From assembly GCA_958496175.1 (NCBI GenBank), contig OY292274.1:1612001-1676000 (forward strand): 64,000 nucleotides of DNA, read 5' to 3'. This DNA comes from Sisyra terminalis. Lineage: Eukaryota > Arthropoda > Insecta > Neuroptera > Sisyridae. Within the stretch, counting starts at the first letter, position 1; each line of letters opens with the position of its first letter. Positions 60,935 to 64,000 of this stretch are shown piece by piece. The position numbers were made by a program, and so were the translations under genes. Below the pieces are notes generated by a model. That model saw only the letters and a list, made by a program, of their open reading frames with translations. It was not told the DNA's origin and ran no database searches.

Positions 60935-62090
60935 CTAGTAGTTGCCCGTTGCATTCGCAACTAAAGGCTTTATCTCAGTAAAATGTTTAATATGAGATAA
61001 TGTAGAGTTAATCAACAATCGAAATTTTAAATTTAATAATCAAAGTGTTGTTAATATAAAAAAAAGTTTACCTAAAATTATATTAAAAAATAAAATATAA
61101 GTGTTTTTTTTATATCATTTTAATAACAACATTTTAAATAACGTCATTTCACTAAATTAGTATGAAAGTTTAATACTTATGTAGTACTTGTACCAAATAG
61201 GCGATTTTAAGTTTTGGTTCGTTTTTCAACAATCAAACTTTTTAAAATCTATTTTATTTTATGAACCAATGGTTGTGACCTGGAGTAATTTTATATTCGG
61301 CTGAAAAGCATTAAGGTAGCAATTTTTTGCCTTATATTGCACTGTCAATTCAGATATAAAATCTTCGAGACTAACTTTTTTTCGGTATTTAGAACAATTT
61401 GAAAACCAATTATTGTTGTTGAAAATAAATAAAATATTCGAATTTACTTCCACGCTTTCCACCTATTTCCAATAATTTTGTATGTACAACGTCCAAATGT
61501 GCGAAATCGAATAGTTTTTTAGTCATTTTAACTAACATAAAGAAGGTCATTGTTTCTTTTCGTTTTACGTTGTATTTTCAAATATAAGTGCACATTTGTG
61601 TCGATGAAATTTGGAAAGTGTTTTCCTTATACGATGCAGATATATAACAAGAAAGGGTTTTTGAAAATTTCTCCCCTAAAAGAGTGAAAAACGTTAGCAA
61701 AGTTTGTAAGGAATAACGTTTAATGAACAATCGAAATTTCAAATTTAATAATCAATCAAAGTCCGTTAAAAGCGAAACGTTATTACGGCTTAATATAAAA
61801 CAAAGTTGATTTATTATTAGAAACAAAAACTTTGGGTCTGCTTTAAATTTTAAACTCTGATAAGTAGATATATCTGAAAATGGGTAAGTTTAAGTTTATA
61901 AGTGACAATTATGTTTTTTTGCTTTCACATATTGTAAACCTGAAAATCCGAAATGCATATTCACAAATAAATACATTAGTGAGTGAGTACCCCTACCAAC
62001 GTTTTGAATGCGTAAGTGGGGATAACAGAGCGCATGCGTATAGCCTATTCTGCACGGACGCACGGCAAGATAGTCAATTTGTATATAAGA
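60935..62090 (-). mobile_element. Non-autonomous Helitron-like element 5, nested in hAT
   Basis: On the minus strand it ends GGGCAACTACTAG followed by T and begins TCTTATATACAAATTGAC. It is the same family as 23826-24918 in the opposite orientation. The base before the 5' TC is T rather than the usual A. It must be younger than the hAT element that contains it. Confidence 0.76.
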
Positions 62091-62261
62091 AAGGTCGGGT
62101 CTACCCAAGGCTTATAAATTACGCAGGTTGCACCATTAGAAAAAAAAATATGACGTCATACGAAGAATTTTGAAAATTGAATCAGTCTGAAGATATGTAC
62201 GAATTTCTTCTGCGCATGAGGCCACCTGTGTATTTTATAAACCTTGGGGTATACCAACTGA

Positions 62262-62592
62262 CTAAATAACAATTATATATACAATTTTTTCCTACCTTTA
62301 ATTTTCGCAAAAGTATCAATGACTTCGTTTAAATTCAGGCTTGATGCGGTTTTGTTTTCAATCGCTATTAGCGATAAATATCAGGGTCGAGTTTGCCCCA
62401 TATTATTTCTTAAATATTTTTTTATTATTTTTAATTTGCTAAATGACCTTTCAGCTGCTGCAGAAGTGACAGGAATTGTAAAGAATAATAACATTGCTGT
62501 AAATACTTCCGTTAGGTCGCATTCTAGCACTCCATATTTGCTTATTATTTTCTTACATAATTGGTGAACAGTCCGTGCTTGAGTTAGTTGAG
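62262..62592 (-). pseudogene. hAT transposase C-terminal dimerisation domain
   Basis: On the minus strand the frame reads FFTIPVTSAAAERSFSKLK, then KKYLRNNMGQTR, one stop, and YLSLIAIENKTASSLNLNEV. This is the C-terminal hAT dimerisation region found in ZMYM1-like transposases (IPVT.A.AERSFSKLK..K.YLR..M...RL). The rest of the protein is missing. Its position and orientation fit the hAT element at 60650-62867, so it is the element's own gene remnant. Confidence 0.85.
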
Positions 62593-62867
62593 GTAAAACT
62601 AGGTGGTAAATATTGATAAATTGAAGTGAAAAACGAGGGCTTATTATTTATTTATTAGGGGAATTCCCTAGGCATAGCTTTTGAATTTCTCTCAACTGAG
62701 TTTTCATGATTAAAGTGGGGTTTGCAACCTGTCATATTTATTTTGAAAATGGAAGAAATTTCCAAAAGTTCAGTTCGATCGAGATTTCTGGTAAGGATTT
62801 GAAGGCCCCCTGAGCTTGAGGGCTCTGGGGCAATGCCCCGCCTAGCTCCTAGGTCGCTACGCCACTG

Positions 62868-63322
62868 GATGCGACTATGGGTCTTTTTTTACGTCACAAT
62901 CCATTTATCAAAACGAAGATATAAAAAGATCGGGAGCAGTTGTCCTAAAAACAATAATAATCTTCTATTATGCAAAAAAATGAATTGAGACACGTGGGAC
63001 TCGCAAAAACTTAAAAGTGTCTGGTCCGTTTCGGCTCATTTTGGTACTTAAATATTGTTAGCAGACTAAGAAAAGTTTAAAAGGTGAAAAAACAGGAAGA
63101 ATATGTAAAAAAGTAGTAAAAATCATTAAAACAAAAATCCCATATAAACTGTTAATACCTGTCAAATAGGCAGAGTAGGTGCTGACACCAATAAATATTT
63201 GACAACAAACAAAATATGTCATTTCTTGGCCTTGTGACCTTGGAACTTTACAAAAGTACTGCCATTTACTTATATTTACATATTTTACGTAATGTTTATT
63301 GTAATCTGTAACAATTGGGAAA
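62868..63322. other. AT-rich non-genic stretch
   Basis: It begins with the hAT target duplication GATGCGAC. No other feature is recognised before the Helitron protein fragment. Confidence 0.5.
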
Positions 63323-63538
63323 ATGACAATCATTTGTCAATATTGTAAGGCGTTAAAATACAACAGTGAATCTACTGGGTTATGTTGTACTGGTGGAAAA
63401 ATAAAATTGCAAGAATTGGTCCCACCACCAGAACCATTACGCTCATTAGTTTATGAGATAGGAAATGGCTCTAAAAACTCCTTGACCAATATTCAAAAAT
63501 ATAACAGTTGTTTTCAAATGACGTCCTTTGGCGCATAA
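63323..63538 (+). pseudogene. Helitron RepHel N-terminal fragment
   Basis: The 71-residue frame contains CQYCKALKYNSES, CC, GKIKLQEL, PPPEPLRSL and NIQKYNSCFQMTSFGA. This is the order found at the start of the Helitron-like N-domain of autonomous Rep/helicase proteins (CxxCxA...CCxxGK...PPPEPL...NIRxYNSxFQMTSFGA). It then stops; the Rep catalytic HUH motif and helicase are absent. It is the only protein-level trace of an autonomous Helitron in the window and is not inside any of the five non-autonomous copies. Confidence 0.86.
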
Positions 63539-63539
63539 A

Positions 63540-63800
63540 ACAAATATTATGTTTAAGGAAGTACTGAAGACAACAGGAACATTTCCAGTAAGCTTCCAGT
63601 CCCTGAATAATAGCGACCTTAGAATTGAATTGTTCAAAAGAATAATAGCATTTCAAAGGACACAAAATATTCAATAATAAAAATAAGTTTATAAATATCT
63701 ATGTATGTCTTTAAGCTCATGAATAGGTGAGAATTTAAGGATTTTTTGTATGCATATGAGTTTTAACATGTTTAATATTTGTATAGCTGTAAATCTAAAT
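63540..63800 (+). pseudogene. LINE C-terminal/3' fragment
   Basis: A frame reading TNIMFKEVLKTTGTFPVSF, DLRIELFKRIIAF and a stop, plus about 130 bp after it, is a diverged copy of 35245-35500, where LINE RNase H motifs lie upstream. It starts immediately after the Helitron fragment, so two unrelated element pieces abut. The LINE assignment rests on the other copy. Confidence 0.5.
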
Positions 63801-64000
63801 AAGTAAAATACAATGCATTTTAATTAAATTGTTAATAATTATTGTTATTTTTGGTTACTTGGTAACTCAAGCAATTTGTAAAATGCTTTAATTTTTTAAA
63901 TATATTGAATATTATTACCATACACAAAAGAATTTAATGAAACCATGAAAAAAAAATTTAAATTTGGTTTGTTTCTGAAAACATAAAAAATATTATTAAA
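63801..64000. other. AT-rich non-genic end of window
   Basis: Nothing recognised. Confidence 0.5.

Larger units (their letters stand above)
60650..62867 (-). mobile_element. hAT element, deletion derivative, with nested Helitron
   Basis: GATGCGAC at 60642-60649 and again at 62868-62875 is a perfect 8-bp target duplication, diagnostic for hAT. The right end is CACTG (complement CAGTGGCGTAGCGACC). The left end reads CAAGGG, then a small local duplication, then TACGTAGCTAGG, a decayed version of the same terminus. The subterminal parts are G/C-rich (GGGGCCCC, GGGGCATTGCCCC). Only the last part of the transposase gene remains (62262-62592), and a 1156-bp Helitron (60935-62090) sits inside. Confidence 0.88.

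Noticed and set aside
1..64000. CRISPR arrays, operons, bacterial promoters
   Set aside because: The sequence is eukaryotic; no regularly spaced repeats or gene clusters are present.

Overview
This window looks like nuclear DNA from an arthropod, most likely an insect. It is strongly AT-rich and has no compact gene arrangement. It is packed with the element types common in insect genomes: Ty3/gypsy LTR elements, Helitrons, Tc1/mariner, hAT and PIF/Harbinger-like elements, RTE-like and Jockey/I-like LINEs, and MITEs. I found no intact host gene, tRNA or rRNA gene, or CRISPR array. Nearly everything I can recognise is a transposable element, and almost all protein similarity lies in broken transposon genes. 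The species cannot be named from this sequence.

Layout. 2.0-3.7 kb: copy A of an unidentified 1.7-kb repeat (copy B at 51.0-52.7 kb). 4.7-6.0 kb: a Helitron-like element. 6.06-10.7 kb: a complete but internally deleted Ty3/gypsy retrotransposon on the minus strand, with two identical 621-bp LTRs, a CCAT target duplication and a tRNA-Lys primer site. 11.8-12.5 kb: a tRNA-headed SINE-like element and two MITEs. 17.1-21.2 kb: a Helitron, an hAT MITE, a mariner-type MITE and a 1.1-kb foldback structure. 21.5-26.8 kb: a LINE RNase H remnant, a Helitron, an hAT-like MITE and a DD41D mariner pseudogene. 28.7-35.5 kb: a 914-bp MITE (second copy at 49.7 kb), an RTE-like LINE tail (second copy at 56.3 kb), and several LINE 3' ends. 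38.4-41.0 kb: an hAT transposase remnant directly abutting a 2.3-kb chimeric Helitron. 43.4-45.3 kb: a Jockey-like LINE tail and a pogo-like MITE. 48.2-48.7 kb: a solo LTR with an hsp70-like heat-shock promoter. 55.4-57.8 kb: a PIF/Harbinger-like MITE, an RTE fragment and a Tc1 deletion derivative. 60.65-62.87 kb: an hAT element with an 8-bp target duplication, carrying the end of its transposase gene and a nested Helitron. 63.3-63.8 kb: a Helitron protein fragment and a LINE tail. The stretches between (for example 12.5-17 kb, 35.5-38.4 kb, 45.3-48.2 kb, 52.7-55.4 kb and 57.8-60.6 kb) show no recognisable genes.

The most notable feature is the solo LTR at 48237-48666. It has TG...CA ends, a 4-bp target duplication, three heat-shock elements at exact 25-bp spacing, GAGA-like tracts, an inverted CCAAT box, a TATA box and a polyadenylation signal. 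It is a complete candidate heat-inducible promoter delivered by a retroelement. Next is the young gypsy element, whose gag and pol each carry an internal deletion. It must have depended on proteins from a relative to move.
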